Assembly (NCBI GenBank): GCA_033064195.1
Contig: JARBJD010000233.1
Coordinates: 55,366 to 119,365 of the forward strand
DNA from: Blattamonas nauphoetae
Taxonomy: Eukaryota > Preaxostyla > Oxymonadida
Direction of reading: 5' to 3'
DNA length: 64,000 nucleotides
Shown: positions 1 to 11,533 of the stretch, in pieces
How the letters are laid out: every line of letters begins with the position of its first letter
Position numbering within the stretch: the stretch's first letter is position 1
Notes under the pieces: model-generated
The model's database searches: none
The model's input: the letters and a program-made list of their open reading frames with translations, nothing else
What the model was told of the DNA's origin: nothing
Made by a program: the position numbers and the translations under genes

Positions 1-791
1 ATCTGAGAAGCAAAAACAAACGCCAATGTTGGGAGATGAAATGGGCCGATTCGAAGGAGTATGCTCAACAGATTCATGAACGAGTGGAACAAGAGTCCAG
101 TGAGGCTGTTCCGATTTGAGATCAGAAAGTTCAGAAATGGAGATGATGGAATAACGACCTTCTGAAAGATCATTTCACGATGGTGGTTTGCGTCCACTGC
201 AGTAGTGATGCCAAGACCATCGAGAAAGACATTTAGTGTGATGATCACGTGAGAGACGATGATTCTGATGAGAGAGTCGAGGACCGTTTCATTTCCTGAA
301 ATTGGCAGTGTGAGAGGTTGAACAATTGCTAAGATGCTGGTGATCATATCTGATTCCACGAAACGAAGTTTAATTCGAGCTGATGAAGAACCTGTTTGTA
401 ATAGCAACGATAACGCTGATATAACGACAGTCGAGTGTGGAGATGACAACAGGATGAGAATGCTTTCAACAAAGCCAGAAACCGACCCGTCTGAAGAGGG
501 AATGAGGTCGGTGACGAGTTGCTCAGCTTTCTGTGCGTTCGACCAGCTCGGTTCGAGGAACTTCAGAAACAGTACTGCTTTGTTTTGAAGGGCATTGTCA
601 AATGGATACTTCCCTTTCACGAGGGCAACCAGCGAACGGTAAACTGTCGATTTGAGTTTAAACGACAATTTGAATTTCATTTTGAATGTCAGGAATAATT
701 CCTGCTCTGGGCTGACTGATGAATGCGAATCCCGTGGGTGAGTCAAAGAGGCATCGGAAGACGTTTTCGAATGAGAAAGTTTTGTTTGCAT
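1..791 (-). CDS. Family A helical-repeat protein (3' end outside window)
   Basis: An open frame runs from an ATG at 791 to the window edge; an in-frame TGA lies just upstream of that ATG, which fixes the start. About 263 residues are visible. The sequence aligns along its whole length with the genes at 7293-9229 and 24217-25221: an N-terminal block ending STVYRSLVALVK, then LIPSSDGSVSGFVESIL, then LLSSPHS followed by amphipathic helices. No signal peptide, membrane segment or catalytic motif is seen. Helix-rich, leucine-spaced repeats suggest an ARM/HEAT-like fold, which is inference. Function is unknown. The C-terminal part is missing only because the window begins inside the gene. Confidence 0.7.
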   Translation of the reverse strand, partial: MQTKLSHSKTSSDASLTHPRDSHSSVSPEQELFLTFKMKFKLSFKLKSTVYRSLVALVKGKYPFDNALQNKAVLFLKFLEPSWSNAQKAEQLVTDLIPSSDGSVSGFVESILILLSSPHSTVVISALSLLLQTGSSSARIKLRFVESDMITSILAIVQPLTLPISGNETVLDSLIRIIVSHVIITLNVFLDGLGITTAVDANHHREMIFQKVVIPSSPFLNFLISNRNSLTGLLFHSFMNLLSILLRIGPFHLPTLAFVFASQ

Positions 792-2400
792 GAATCAAAC
801 GGAGGAGGAGTATCCCATTTTGCGTCACGAAAAGATTCTCAACAAACAAACTGCACCAAACTTGAATTATTCTTTGAAATGAAACAAAGAAGAATAGAAT
901 CAAATGAATCATCCTTGACAACGAGCAAGTTCGACGGACTCGCAGAGAACTCGCACGAGACGAAGCGTGTCAAAAATGGAGTCCAAACACCTGTTGGGAT
1001 GAGCAACGACATCAACTGAGAGGAAAGTCTAAACAGCATCGTGAAAGGGATATTGCAAAAGGTGGCGATGAGCGACAGAAGGGCGGGAATGAGGGGCACA
1101 TCCCATTTGACGAGATAAACGAGATGTTTGATAAGACAGTCCAAGAGTCGAGAATGGGAAAGATAATCCGGTCACAATTTATGATGTTAAGCGGACGGAC
1201 AGAGCACCAGATCTTGAGGACAGAGGACAGAGGTCTTGTCCGATTCGGAAATCCAGCTTGATATGCATTTGTTTCGTCTAAATTCACCTTCTTCCTGCTC
1301 GTAAAACACGCTTTGTCTTCATTTTGCTCGGTATTATGCCTGAGAATGTCTCGAAAAGACGATTCCAAAACAATAATTTTGCATTGCCTTTTTCTGACAC
1401 TATAGTGAACTTTATCATTCAAGATTTGTTCATCCCCATCTAAAATTGTTGAAAATGGCGTTAAAGTGCGTGAAAACCGATTTGGTGGCTAATCACGAGC
1501 TGGAGGGGTACTGTCCTACAAACTCCTAATTAGGAGTTCAGAGGACGATCGGCCCAAGAGAGGACAGAGTAGGACAAAATCGGACAAGCACCTTATATTC
1601 ATACTGGAACTTTCTCTCAATTAGTTCATCCAACTTCTGTCGTTATCTCAAAACAGGACAAATCGGACATGTCCTGTCCTGTCCTGTCCTGTCCAATGAT
1701 CTGATCCTCTCACCCATGTCAAGTTGTTCTTGTCTTCTCGCTTCTTTCAGATCCTCTCATCTCGCGAATTGATGTCAATACTCCATTCAACACTTCTTTT
1801 GTCCGGTTTTGATTCATTTTTGTCTCCATCGTAACCAAATTTGTGGAGATCTGCTCGACTATTTGTACACTCTCCTATTCTCTGTCCATGACTACAACCT
1901 TCTTTGATAAATGCCAATCTCACAATATTAGTTTGCCCTTCCGTCGTTTTTTCCATTTGATTCGTGTTTTTCTCTTCATTAGTCTGGAATTGGCGTCTGG
2001 TTCAAATCCAGATATGATCTAGACCGAAAGAAATGAGATATTGAACATTCATCATATCAGTATACTTCTCCATTGTTTTAACACTCGTATTTTTCTATTT
2101 CTCTCACTTGGTTCGGAGTAGATATCTTGATCACGCTCAAGTCAGAAATGGAGGTCATGAGGATGTGCTACGAAGTCGCTCACACAACAACTCCATCGAA
2201 AAAGCCTGCTGTTCGGATTGATTGTCTTCTTATCATCTCCTATCTCCAACCTCTTAACATCCTAATCATCAAAATGAAACCCAAATGTCACGTATCAGAT
2301 CCACTTCACTAAGTGATATTCACACGTTTGTTCTTCGTTCTCGATCATTCTCTCATTCCATAACAGACAGCCATCATCGTTTCTCTTCTTCAACATCTTC
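792..2400. other. No gene supported; GGACA/TGTCC-rich stretch
   Basis: Only short frames are present, none resembling the families in the window. Between about 1190 and 1700 the motif GGACA or its complement recurs many times, including a tandem GTCCT array at 1671-1694 and an imperfect palindrome around a TCCTAATTAGGA core near 1525-1540. This resembles subterminal repeats of a decayed DNA transposon, but no matching ends or target duplication were found. Confidence 0.4.
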
Positions 2401-4000
2401 CGATGCCACAAATCCAGAACAGAAACTTCAGAACGGAAGTGTACCAGTTTTGTAACATATCTGCCATTTCTGCGGCCTTTCTCGCCCTCAACAGATTCAC
2501 TTCATCATTGTTTTTCGATCAATGCAGAGGATGTTCATGTACTGTTCATGTTCTCGATCTCTCACTCGACATCCCATTTCAGCGCAATCTCACAATCATC
2601 TTTCATATCTCTTTCATTTCCCGAGGATATTACTATCAATTCGCGCACACGGCTCTCCATTCATTCTCATTTCGACCAATCTCATGACATCAACTTCCAA
2701 ATCGAACCTGACACCCAGTGAATTACCCAGGTCCGTTCTTCTTCCTTCGGTGGCATGGCAGGATCCAAAGTCTGGAGCCGAACTCGACGCCGAGTATGCT
2801 CACCTCATCGTCTCTGCCGATCGAAAACAACAACGACGACTGACGAGCCCCATCGCCCGACGAACATCGCTTCTCGATTGTCCCTGTCCCGCAGATGCAC
2901 CAAACAAACCAGCTCTCACATGTCGCCCGTTCGGGCGGGACATAAAGTCCCGTTCTCTCTCTCCTGCAGTGGCGGAGTGATGTAGTGGTCGAGGATCTCC
3001 TAACACAAGCTTCGTTTGATCTCCAACGTACCTCACCATCCACAGCAGCTATCCGCTGCACCGCTTTATCCGCCTCGTCTGGCCAGCTCGTCAGCATCTC
3101 TCTTTCTCCGTCACTCCGCTCCAACTTTCCTGCAACTTTCGCTCTCCTTCATCCTTCGTCTCCCATTCTCCAACAAAAACGCTCACCTCCGCCACCTCAA
3201 CCCGACACAAGAAAGGACATCAACCAGTGGCTCTCGTCTCACTCGCACTAAACCACATCAACAACGTCATCGCAGTTGGAAGGCGTGGATGAGCGAATTG
3301 AAGAGCAGAAGGCAGCCGACGAGCAGTTCATGTCGTGCTGCTCCACATGTTGCAGATAAACTCTCCACTGTGTATGTCCAGACATCACTTCGCCTATCAA
3401 CAAAAGACCATCCATCCCCTCTCCACTGTCAGGTGACACACTCGACATTGGCCTCCCCTGTCCCATCACCATCCTTCTGCCCCGCCAACGGAGAAGACGA
3501 ATCGGTTCAGGAGACCGAGGTCGACTCAGTCAGACTGCTTGTTCTCGTCTTCGAACATCACAACCACTAACTCCCTCTTCACACCACCTTCCCTCCTCTC
3601 GACCACGTCACTTCCGACCAGACTGAATTCGCTCATCCACAACTTTATGCCTTCACAAAACTGATGATGAGTGCTCTGGGAAAGCCACATCCGAACTTGA
3701 CAGCCCTTTCATCATCACCACCACAATCTCAACACTCGATCTTCTCGTTCCATGAACCAGACTCACCAGCTCTATATCTTCCGCAGAACTTCTCCACATC
3801 GAAAGCGAGCTGTCGGAAAGAAACACAAGAAATTTTCACAATCCATCAGACGATGCAAGCTCGGTCATTCTTTTCTCCAGTACCTTCACAACACTATATC
3901 TTCGGCTCCTCGTTCTCGTCGTGCACATCGAGCGAGGATGGAGGAGTGATTTCTGTGTCCTGCTCAGCCAACCCGTTCTCTTCGCTTTCCTGATCACGCT
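2401..4000. other. Decayed or non-coding stretch upstream of family B relic
   Basis: Several overlapping frames of 60-180 codons exist on both strands, but none matches a family seen elsewhere in the window and composition is Ser/Pro/Arg-rich as expected of chance frames in C-rich DNA. It may be the eroded 5' part of the family B relic that becomes recognisable after about 4020. Confidence 0.3.
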
Positions 4001-4019
4001 CTTGTACTTCCTCCTTCCG

Positions 4020-4990
4020 TTCAGCTCTGATGTGCTTTATTCCCCAACGACAGCCCAAGTGTTTGTTTCTGGAGCCAGCTGCTTCTTGGATGGAGATTTC
4101 AAAGTGGACTACAAACTGTCGGACATGGACTGGAAATTTGATCTGAACTCGGCGATGTCTCCCGTGCCATTCTCGTCCGGCGTGGGTGATATGCTCCTGA
4201 AATCATGCAAATTCGAACGCACTTGTATTCTGAACTCAATACTCGTCTGTGACGTCTCTGAAACTGTTGCTCTCGAGTCATCGTCGTTCTCAACCACACT
4301 CGCACCCAGCCACTTATCGTCCTCGACACGATCCAAACGGTGACATTCCAGAATGTACAATTTGATGATTGTGTCTCATCGACACTAAACGAAGGATTGT
4401 GTGAATACGAAACAACCACCACGTTGACTGTGTTCATTGCCATCGCTGAATGCATCGCTGTGCAATGCGGCGGGTCTCTCAACTTGAAAAGTGTGTCGAT
4501 GTCTGGAAACGGCGTTTCCAAAGGCAATTTTGCTCCAGCACGGAAGTGCTTTCGATGTGTTTCAGAAGGAACAGCGAACATAGCCTCGGCAAGCGGAGAT
4601 GGAGCAGATGCTCCACTGCACTGGATCTCGGGCTCCGAATCCACAATCAAGAAAGATGACAAAATACACGCGTCTCCTCTATTCGTCGCTGAACTTAAGA
4701 ACAACGAGAGCACCAGCACACTCACCAAGAACGGGACGATCAACATCGAGCTCGCTTGGAAATGGCGACTCATCTTCGATAACGGAATGCACAGCACGGA
4801 AACAATCAACATTCGCTCCTCCTAGTCCATTTCATCATCTTCATCCTCCTCTTCTGCCATCCCAAGAATCAACAGAAGCCAACTCTTGCATCTCAGCAAA
4901 AACCAGACAACATCCAGCAAGACATCAAGTTTGAAGACGAGATCATGGTCGTGGATCCAACAACAGCATATTTCGGCAAGCACAACAGCG
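4020..4990 (+). pseudogene. Family B surface receptor relic
   Basis: Pieces of the family B receptor are recognisable in order but in shifting frames. At 4480-4690 a block with the pattern GNGVSKGNFAPARK, then GTANIASASGDGADAPLHW, then SGSESTI matches the intact gene at 32840-40624 (SARRNIACSEDG, SAGDGSSLHPSAW, SSEGCSIES). At 4755-4785 WKWRLIFDNG matches LEWRGRLIFGEN. After 4810 a hydrophobic stretch in another frame is the likely remnant of the transmembrane helix, and MVVDPTTAYFG near 4945 matches LVVDEDQFG of the cytoplasmic tail. A region between these blocks is missing. It is a host gene relic with several frame breaks and an internal deletion. Confidence 0.6.
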
Positions 4991-5205
4991 ATTCACACGC
5001 TGGACTCGAGAGGGGAAAAGGGAGGGGACGGGACAAGGGAGGAGTGAGAGATGTTGTGAAGGAAGTGGAGGGAGAGAAAGGAGGAGGAGAGAATAGGAGA
5101 GGAGGCAGGCAGAGGAGGAACAGAAGAGACGAGAAGAAGATGACAGATGACGTCGGGAGGAGGAAGAGTGACGACAGAGGGAGGAAGAGAGGAGGCGAAT
5201 GATGG
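4990..5205 (+). repeat. Purine-rich low-complexity stretch (GA/GGA)
   Basis: About 215 bases are almost entirely A and G on the plus strand, with irregular GAGG and GGAGGA runs. Frames through it encode only Arg/Gly/Glu/Lys strings and are not taken as genes. Confidence 0.7.
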
Positions 5206-5888
5206 AGAACAAAACCTCAGCAACCTCTGATTTGTTCCCACGGATGACAACGACACGCTATTTGCCGTTTTCGCACCTCACACGAAAAGTGAGACTCTGA
5301 GAATCCACAACCGACGAAGCAGGATGAACGTGGAAGAAAGACATGATGAGGAAGGGCTGAGATAGCTGAAAAGATGAGATCTCCCTCAACCTCGTTCAAT
5401 CTCTTTTTCAAAAGACTATCATTCCATTCACCTCTCGTTTGAACAACAAAAAACTGTGAATTGAGATTTGGATTTGATCGGACCCATAATAATAGTTTTG
5501 CTCCCAAACTCGCTCATTCTGACTTCATTCGCCACGAGGAGCCAAAAACAGCTTTAAAATTCATTATTATCACCGAAAACGCCCAAAAATCGCAATTATC
5601 CTTCTATTTCAGAATCGGACACGAAAAAGTGGAGGGAGGACAAAAAGAGAGGAGGACAGGACAACTTAACATCATAAGTCACAATGAACTGTGCAGGAAC
5701 GCAAGGAATTGTTTGGAGAGAGGACGGTTGACGATGTGACAGCCAAAGACAGCCGGGTTGAGAATGACGAACCCAGAAGAGCAAACCATTTCTGGACAAT
5801 TGGAGGCGATCGCAGATGGTCTGCTCGTCTGCATCAGCAATCATCGCATTCCCAACATCCGACGAGAGTCCGCAGAAATGAGTTGCAG
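5206..5888. other. No gene supported; left flank of foldback element
   Basis: No frame resembles known families. A short plus-strand frame from 5764 (MTNPEEQTISGQLEAIADG) looks protein-like but is open for only about 40 codons before it meets the foldback element at 5891, and an in-frame stop lies just upstream, so it could at most be a small exon. Confidence 0.3.
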
Positions 5889-5890
5889 TA

Positions 5891-7246
5891 TAGTACTAAA
5901 ATAACCCGTGAAAGTAAAATAACCCGGCCCATTTTCGGAGGTGTTGAACCCATATCTCCAAATTACTCCGAACCCAAAATTTTTTGGGTCCCACTTTTTT
6001 TGTGTCCATCATCATCACGACTCCGGGAATTGTTTGAGGTGGAAATCGAACCTCCAAAATAGGATCCCTGGCTGGGGTCTCCTATTTAGGAGTCTGTTTT
6101 GGCCCCTTTTTTGGCTCCAAAATAGGAGGTCCTTAACATTTAAGCTTAGAGGATCCAAACTTCCTGACCATATTCCTCCGCGCCTGTTTATGATTTTTCT
6201 TTCTCGTTTGATTTCTGGTGGTTTGGGATGGTTTTCTCTTGAAATAACAATTTTTTGAAAAATGAAAAATCCTGGGGGGACCTGGGTGGAAATGCATGGT
6301 CAAATACTGATTTGCCAGTAAATTAAGCTTAGGATTGTGAAAATTTGTTTTGATCATATCTCCACAACCAGACATAGTTCGGACATAAAGTTTTCACCAA
6401 TATGGATCTTTTGTTGAGAATTATTTTTTTCGGAAAATTTTGAAAATTTTCGAAGACTTCCTAAAACGGCGTTTTTTCACTTTTTTCATAAATTTCATCA
6501 ATGATCATCCAACAGTTTTCTCAATGTCCGGTTGTTTCTGGGATTTATTCCATGGATTCAATTCTTATTGTGTTAACATCGTTTTGAACGAATTTGAAGA
6601 ATATTTGATAATCGGACGAACTGCTTGCGAAGAAAAATCAAAAAGGCGAAAAAGCAACCCAAAATTATCTCAACTACCGCAAGGGGATTTTTTTCAAAAT
6701 TTTCCGAAAAAAATAATTCTCAACAAAAGATCCATATTGGTGAAAACTTTATGTCCGAACTATGTCTGGTTGTGGAGATATGATCAAAACAAATTTTCAC
6801 AATCCTAAGCTTAATTTACTGGCAAATCAGTATTTGACCATGCATTTCCACCCAGGTCCCCCCAGGATTTTTCATTTTTCAAAAAATTGTTATTTCAAGA
6901 GAAAACCATCCCAAACCACCAGAAATCAAACGAGAAAGAAAAATCATAAACAGGCGCGGAGGAATATGGTCAGGAAGTTTGGATCCTCTAAGCTTAAATG
7001 TTAAGGACCTCCTATTTTGGAGCCAAAAAAGGGGCCAAAACAGACTCCTAAATAGGAGACCCCAGCCAGGGATCCTATTTTGGAGGTTCGATTTCCACCT
7101 CAAACAATTCCCGGAGTCGTGATGATGATGGACACAAAAAAAGTGGGACCCAAAAAATTTTGGGTTCGGAGTAATTTGGAGATATGGGTTCAACACCTCC
7201 GAAAATGGGCCGGGTTATTTTACTTTCACGGGTTATTTTACAACTA
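5891..7246. mobile_element. Foldback DNA transposon, TA target site, ~560-bp inverted arms
   Basis: The two halves are near-perfect inverted copies: the same 105-residue frame occurs at 5941-6258 (+) and 6879-7196 (-), and the same 80-residue frame at 6133-6375 (-) and 6762-7004 (+). Arms run 5891-6449 and 6688-7246, around a unique spacer of about 240 bp. Ends read TAGTACTAAAATAACCCG and TAGTTGTAAAATAACCCG, each preceded by TA, giving a 2-bp duplication (5889-5890 and 7247-7248). Each end has two AACCCG boxes 18 bp apart, the same layout as the autonomous pogo-like element at 35110-37156. No transposase is inside. It is a non-autonomous foldback element, probably moved by a pogo/Tc1-type enzyme (inference). 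High arm identity suggests a recent copy or gene conversion. Confidence 0.85.
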
Positions 7247-7292
7247 TATTTCGAGAGAGGCGGCTTCGATGTGTCATTGGCAAAGAAGCGAG

Positions 7293-9229
7293 TCAGAGCT
7301 TCTTCACATTCGATCCCAGCATTTGTGAGATCGAGTGACAATAAAAAGCAATACTGACGTCATAATTAACGTTCTTGTCTTGTTTTATCGTCTGTTCGAG
7401 TAGATCTTCGAAACCTTCAGAATACAGAGCTTGCAGAATCCGTTTTGCGGATGGGACCACTTCCGGACCTTCATTCTTCCATTCTGTCAACGAATTGTTG
7501 AAGTAGATGAAAATATACCCTCGATGAAGAATGGATTCTAGAAATGGAAGATAACTTGAGAATGCCATCACAATCGGAGATGCGAGTACTAATTCTAATG
7601 TGGGACGGTGAAAAGGGCATATTTGAAGGAGGGTGTTCAAAAGATCCATGAAGGAACCGAGCAAGTCTCCATTGAGAAGTTGCCGATTTGAGATCAGAAA
7701 CATCATTAACTGAGACGATGGAAGGACGACCTTTTGAAAAATCATTTCACGACGGTTGGATATATCGACTGTAGAAGTGATGCCAAAGTTCCTGAGAGAC
7801 ATAGGTCGTGCGATGTTGGTGAAATCATTGATCATTCTGTTGAGATTGTCGAATATCCCTTCATTTCCGGTGATTGGCAGTGTGTGAGGTTGAACAGTCC
7901 TTAATACAGTGGTGACGAGATCAGAGTCCACTAGATGGTGTTTAATTCTTGCTGAGGAATATTTTGTTGTTTCCGAAAGGAATGACATTGCTGCTGCAAC
8001 CACAATCAAGTGGGGAGATGACAGCAGAGTCAGAATGCTCTCAACAAAGCCAGATGGCGAGCCATCTGAAGAGGGAACGAGGTTAGTCATGAGTTTACAT
8101 GCAAGATACAGGTCATCCCATTTGGGTGATTATTTTTCAAAAGTTGCTGGCGTCATATTTTAGTGTAAATCTGGAGATTTGCCGAACCATTCCCATAGTC
8201 GACATATACCCCTTCAATCAACACACTGAAGGTTTTGTACATTCATTTACCGATTCATCCACTCTTTTCGTTCAGATTTCAGCTGGCGGTGACCCCTCTT
8301 CGCCAATTCTTGGACATACCTTCTCATTCGCGTAAGATCAGTGTTGGAACACTTCTTTTGATGTGAACCAACATAGTGTCCATTGCTCATTCTTTTTCAT
8401 CTACTCTCTCCAAAGTCGGTTTTCAACAGTCTTCCAGACAACTTCGAGACTTGTCATCTCACTGATTAAAGTCATAATCTGGTATTTTCAGATATTCTCC
8501 TTCATTTTTTGTGTTTTGTTCAGATGATATTGTTCGTCTCGTCCTGGGATCAACACGCGTTTTATGTTCATCCTCCCTTTTAGATACTATCCCTCAAAAC
8601 TGATATTCCTTCACAAATTGACATCAAACAAACCATCCTGACATGTTCAGATTATTCCAAGCTGATACTACTCGTCTCGAGCGATTGAGCACTGAGATGC
8701 TTTTCATGGTTTTTTGAATGATTTGTGCATTTGTGTCACTTTTTGCTCATGTATCTGTTATTTTCTAGCGTTTTGCACCACTTTTTGGTTTTATGACGTG
8801 TATTGTCACAAAAAGTGTGTCAAATTTGGCTGATGAAAAAAGTGTCCTCTCGAGCGCGATCAAAACAAAATCCGCTCAATTTATCGTTCGGTATCATTTC
8901 TAGTCTGGAACTGTTAATTAGGCAAAAAATTTTTATTGGTGACGCTCCATAGTGTTTTGCAACCTTTCAAAAATAATCACCCATTTCGGTTCGAGGCTCT
9001 TCAGAAACTTGACTGCTCTCTCTTGAAGGGCATTGTCAAAAGTGGATTCAGCTTTCACGAGGGCAACAAGTGAACGGTAAATTGTCGATTTGTCATCAAA
9101 CGACAAATCTGAGTTTGGATCGAAATTCAGGAATGATTCATGCAATGGATGAATTGTGAAATGTGATTCTGGTGAATCATTCACATGTGCTCCATTTATT
9201 GTGTTCAAAGAAACTGTATCTTCTTCCAT
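7293..9229 (-). CDS. Family A helical-repeat protein, interrupted by an 859-bp transposon
   Basis: Two blocks in one strand belong together: 9229-8983 (start MEEDTVSLN; ends LKSLEPKW) and 8123-7293 (DDLYLACKL, LVPSSDGSPSGFVES, LLSSPHL, to a stop at 7293). They are separated by an element at 8124-8982 flanked by ATTT. Deleting the element and one ATTT gives LEPKWDDLY in one frame, matching LEPSWSNAQ of the gene at 1-791. The ATG at 9229 is the first in frame; the frame is open about 16 codons further up without an ATG. The C terminus (ILQALYSEGFEDLLEQ) matches the gene at 24217 (LLKTLEQEGFHERVEQ). Unless the element is spliced out, which no splice sites support, the gene is inactivated. Function unknown. 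Confidence 0.75.
8124..8982. mobile_element. Non-autonomous DNA transposon, 4-bp ATTT duplication (copy 1)
   Basis: The element is 859 bp, starts GGGTGATTATTTTTCAAAAG and ends with the imperfect inverted repeat CTTTCAAAAATAATCACCC. ATTT is duplicated on both sides (8120-8123 and 8983-8986). It shares ends, length and internal motifs (AAAAAGTGTG near the right end; GCGCGATCA-like box) with copies at 15646-16505 (860 bp) and 43657-44105 (449 bp). No long frame is inside. A 4-bp ATYT target with GGGYGATT ends does not fit a family I can name with certainty. Confidence 0.85.
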
Positions 9230-9580
9230 TGAGGTGCGGAAAGGATCATCCCATTGTTGAGCGAAAACACAGAACACATCATCAGAGACATCTTTATCAA
9301 GACAATACGTTCCGGATAATTGAAAAAGAACCCAAAAAACAGAACATCATATATTGAGAGTTTATGAGAATGGTCGGTGTGAGAAGAGTTCAACAAAAGA
9401 AGCAACTGTGAAGAAGATGGAGAGTATAATGAAACTGTTTTGAAAGTGAAGAATAGAATGGAAGTGAAGGGAGCTGAAAGTGATGAGAATAATCAGCTCC
9501 TTCCGTCTTCTCATTTCTGCGTGTCGATTTAGTCTTGTCCAGACTTGGCTGCTTTTGGAGTGGATCCTGCTTGTTCCTGA

Positions 9581-9654
9581 GCCTCCACACTTCCGTCAGT
9601 GGTTTGTTTGTTCTTCCGCCTCCACACTTCCGTCAGTGGTTTGTTTGTTCTTCC
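9581..9654. repeat. 37-bp tandem duplication at the 3' end of a surface-protein gene
   Basis: Two perfect 37-bp units (9581-9617 and 9618-9654) begin GCCTCCACACTTCCGTCAGT; a third partial unit follows. Thirty-seven is not a multiple of three, so the duplication shifts the frame and brings in the TGA that ends the CDS at 9596. It looks recent because the two units are identical. Confidence 0.9.
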
Positions 9655-11506
9655 GCCTCCAAAGAACGATCACAATCACAACAACAGCTGCCACAATCGC
9701 GAGGCCAATGATGATGAAGACCGGGATCATCCACACGTTGTTCGCTGGCTTCTTCCTCAGCACAAACGACTGGCTGGACAGTCGCTCGTCTCCGTTCTTC
9801 AGTCGCAGTGTCCAGGCAACATTCTTGGTCAGATTCTCCATGTGCGATGTCGGGATCGATGTGGTGATGGCTGTTTCGGTGAAGACGGTGGCAGTCTCCA
9901 TGTTGAGAATGAGAGGTTCAGCCACTTCTTCCGATCCGTTCTTCAGAACGGCAAACACTTCGATCGACAATCCGCACGGTGTGAACGCACTTCCTGCAAT
10001 CTCAGCAACATAGCTCTTTGTCTTCTTGTCCAATGTCACTTTGCTCTTCTTCACGTCAACTGTTGGAATCGACATCGTCTTGGCCTCGCCAGTGACAGAA
10101 CAGTCAGCAGCAGAGATTCCAGGGAAGAGCGAAGTCTCATCCTTTCCATCTCCAGTCAGTTCAGTCACTTCGAGTTGGCCGTCTCCAGAGCAGAACACGT
10201 TCTGGCGAGCGGAAGGGAAGTCAGCTGAAGAAGCTCCATTTGACTCGAAGAACACGTTTTTGATTGTCACTGAGCCTCCCGATTGTGTGATTGCTCCACT
10301 CTGATGGTTTGTGTTGTTGCATGAGATGAATGATCCAGTGGAGTCGATCAGCTCGACCACACCACCCCAGGCGCACACATCGTCGTTTGCTGTCGAACAG
10401 CCGAAGAGAGCGTTGGCTGTGGACGAGGCATCGCGTTTGATTGATCCGTCTTTCATTTCGAATGTTCCTTCTGTCACCTTCACCAATTTGAGAGTGAGTG
10501 AAGACGACGGAAGCGTCACATCAACATTCGCAAACTTCAACGTGCCTCCAGACACAGTGATCACCTGCGCTTCCGATGCTGGGAACGACGAAGAGATCAC
10601 CACAGACGACTGTCCTGTTCCTTTTGGTGACACAGACACTTCCCGGCTGCTCCCAACTGCCTGTGGAGTTGACAAGGGATCGATTGTTCCAAGCGTCAGG
10701 ATCCCCTTCTTGATTCGTAGCAGATCGAGTGTCGAGAAGGCCGAGTCGAGTGTTCCGCACGTGTCACCAGTTTCTGTGCAGCTCCCATCCGCCCCTCCTT
10801 TCGTCTTGTCCACTTCAAATGCGTACGTTTCGGGAAACGACGGCATCTGAAAAGAGAAGTCTGGTGTCTCCAGTCTGATCGGGTTCCCACTCTTATCTTT
10901 GATTGTGCTCACTTTGTATGTCTCTCCTGGGAAGAACCCCGTAATCGTCCCAAATGGACCAACTGACAGTTCTGTCGACACACCCTTATTTTCGGCTCCG
11001 GAAGCACCATCGGGAAAGTTGAATGTGAGGCTGAGGTCGGGTTTGTCCGTGAAACTGACAAAAACCTCGCAGTTACCGAGGCCCCGTGATTCCAAACTCA
11101 CAAGCATCTCCCCAAGTTTGCTTCCAGGCTTGCTGTTGAAGCTGTAAATGCGATCATAATTAAAAACTGTGAATTTCTGCGCATTAACGTTGATTGGTCG
11201 GAGTGGGCTAGAAGCGGCAACTGCTGTGCATGCCCCGCCCCATTGGAACCGTTCGGTGAAGCCAATGCGGATCAGATCACTCGTTCCTATCGTTCCAAGA
11301 GTGTCGAAATTCACAACGAGGACACGAGGTGTGTCTGCAGGAGGGCACGGTGCTGGTGTCTCGGTCCATCCTTGGTTTTCAAGGAGCAGGAGCATCTTTC
11401 CCTTTATGCTGTCTGTAAGGGTGACTTCGAGAGGACCAGAGTACACATTTGTTTCGGGAATCAATCTCAGACCGGAGATGCTTACCGTAGAGCCGTATTT
11501 GACCAT
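9596..11506 (-). CDS. Family B surface protein, C-terminal part (Ig-like, beta-helix, TM helix)
   Basis: The 636-residue frame lies in the same frame as the upstream part at 11534-13228; one TAA and nine codons separate that stop from the ATG at 11506. It contains an Ig-like region (TVSISGLRLIPET), a second beta-helix block (FFESNGASSADFPSARQN, matching FRDNIPPNSSFSSARRN of the gene at 32840), a membrane-proximal domain (TLDKKTKSYVAEIAGSAF) and a transmembrane helix (IPVFIIIGLAIVAAVVVIVI) followed by basic WRRKNK. The short cytosolic tail lacks the kinase-like domain of the 32840-40624 gene. The stop at 9596 is created by a 37-bp tandem duplication; without it the tail would run about 13 codons longer, to a TAA near 9528. 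Confidence 0.75.
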   Translation of the reverse strand: MVKYGSTVSISGLRLIPETNVYSGPLEVTLTDSIKGKMLLLLENQGWTETPAPCPPADTPRVLVVNFDTLGTIGTSDLIRIGFTERFQWGGACTAVAASSPLRPINVNAQKFTVFNYDRIYSFNSKPGSKLGEMLVSLESRGLGNCEVFVSFTDKPDLSLTFNFPDGASGAENKGVSTELSVGPFGTITGFFPGETYKVSTIKDKSGNPIRLETPDFSFQMPSFPETYAFEVDKTKGGADGSCTETGDTCGTLDSAFSTLDLLRIKKGILTLGTIDPLSTPQAVGSSREVSVSPKGTGQSSVVISSSFPASEAQVITVSGGTLKFANVDVTLPSSSLTLKLVKVTEGTFEMKDGSIKRDASSTANALFGCSTANDDVCAWGGVVELIDSTGSFISCNNTNHQSGAITQSGGSVTIKNVFFESNGASSADFPSARQNVFCSGDGQLEVTELTGDGKDETSLFPGISAADCSVTGEAKTMSIPTVDVKKSKVTLDKKTKSYVAEIAGSAFTPCGLSIEVFAVLKNGSEEVAEPLILNMETATVFTETAITTSIPTSHMENLTKNVAWTLRLKNGDERLSSQSFVLRKKPANNVWMIPVFIIIGLAIVAAVVVIVIVLWRRKNKQTTDGSVEAEEQTNH

Positions 11507-11533
11507 CCCGTCTGTTTCTAAATAATCAACCGG

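Noticed and set aside
1525-1700. GGACA-rich region as a transposon end related to the pogo-type ends
   Set aside because: No matching opposite end or target duplication found; the similarity is limited to a short motif.
2985-3570. 184-codon plus-strand frame near 3.0-3.6 kb
   Set aside because: Ser/Pro/Arg/His-rich, no similarity to anything in the window, and equally long frames exist on the other strand.
7075-7341. Minus-strand frame entering the right arm of the foldback (MSLDLTNAGIECEEAL)
   Set aside because: It overlaps the conserved C terminus of the family A gene in another frame and ends in transposon sequence.
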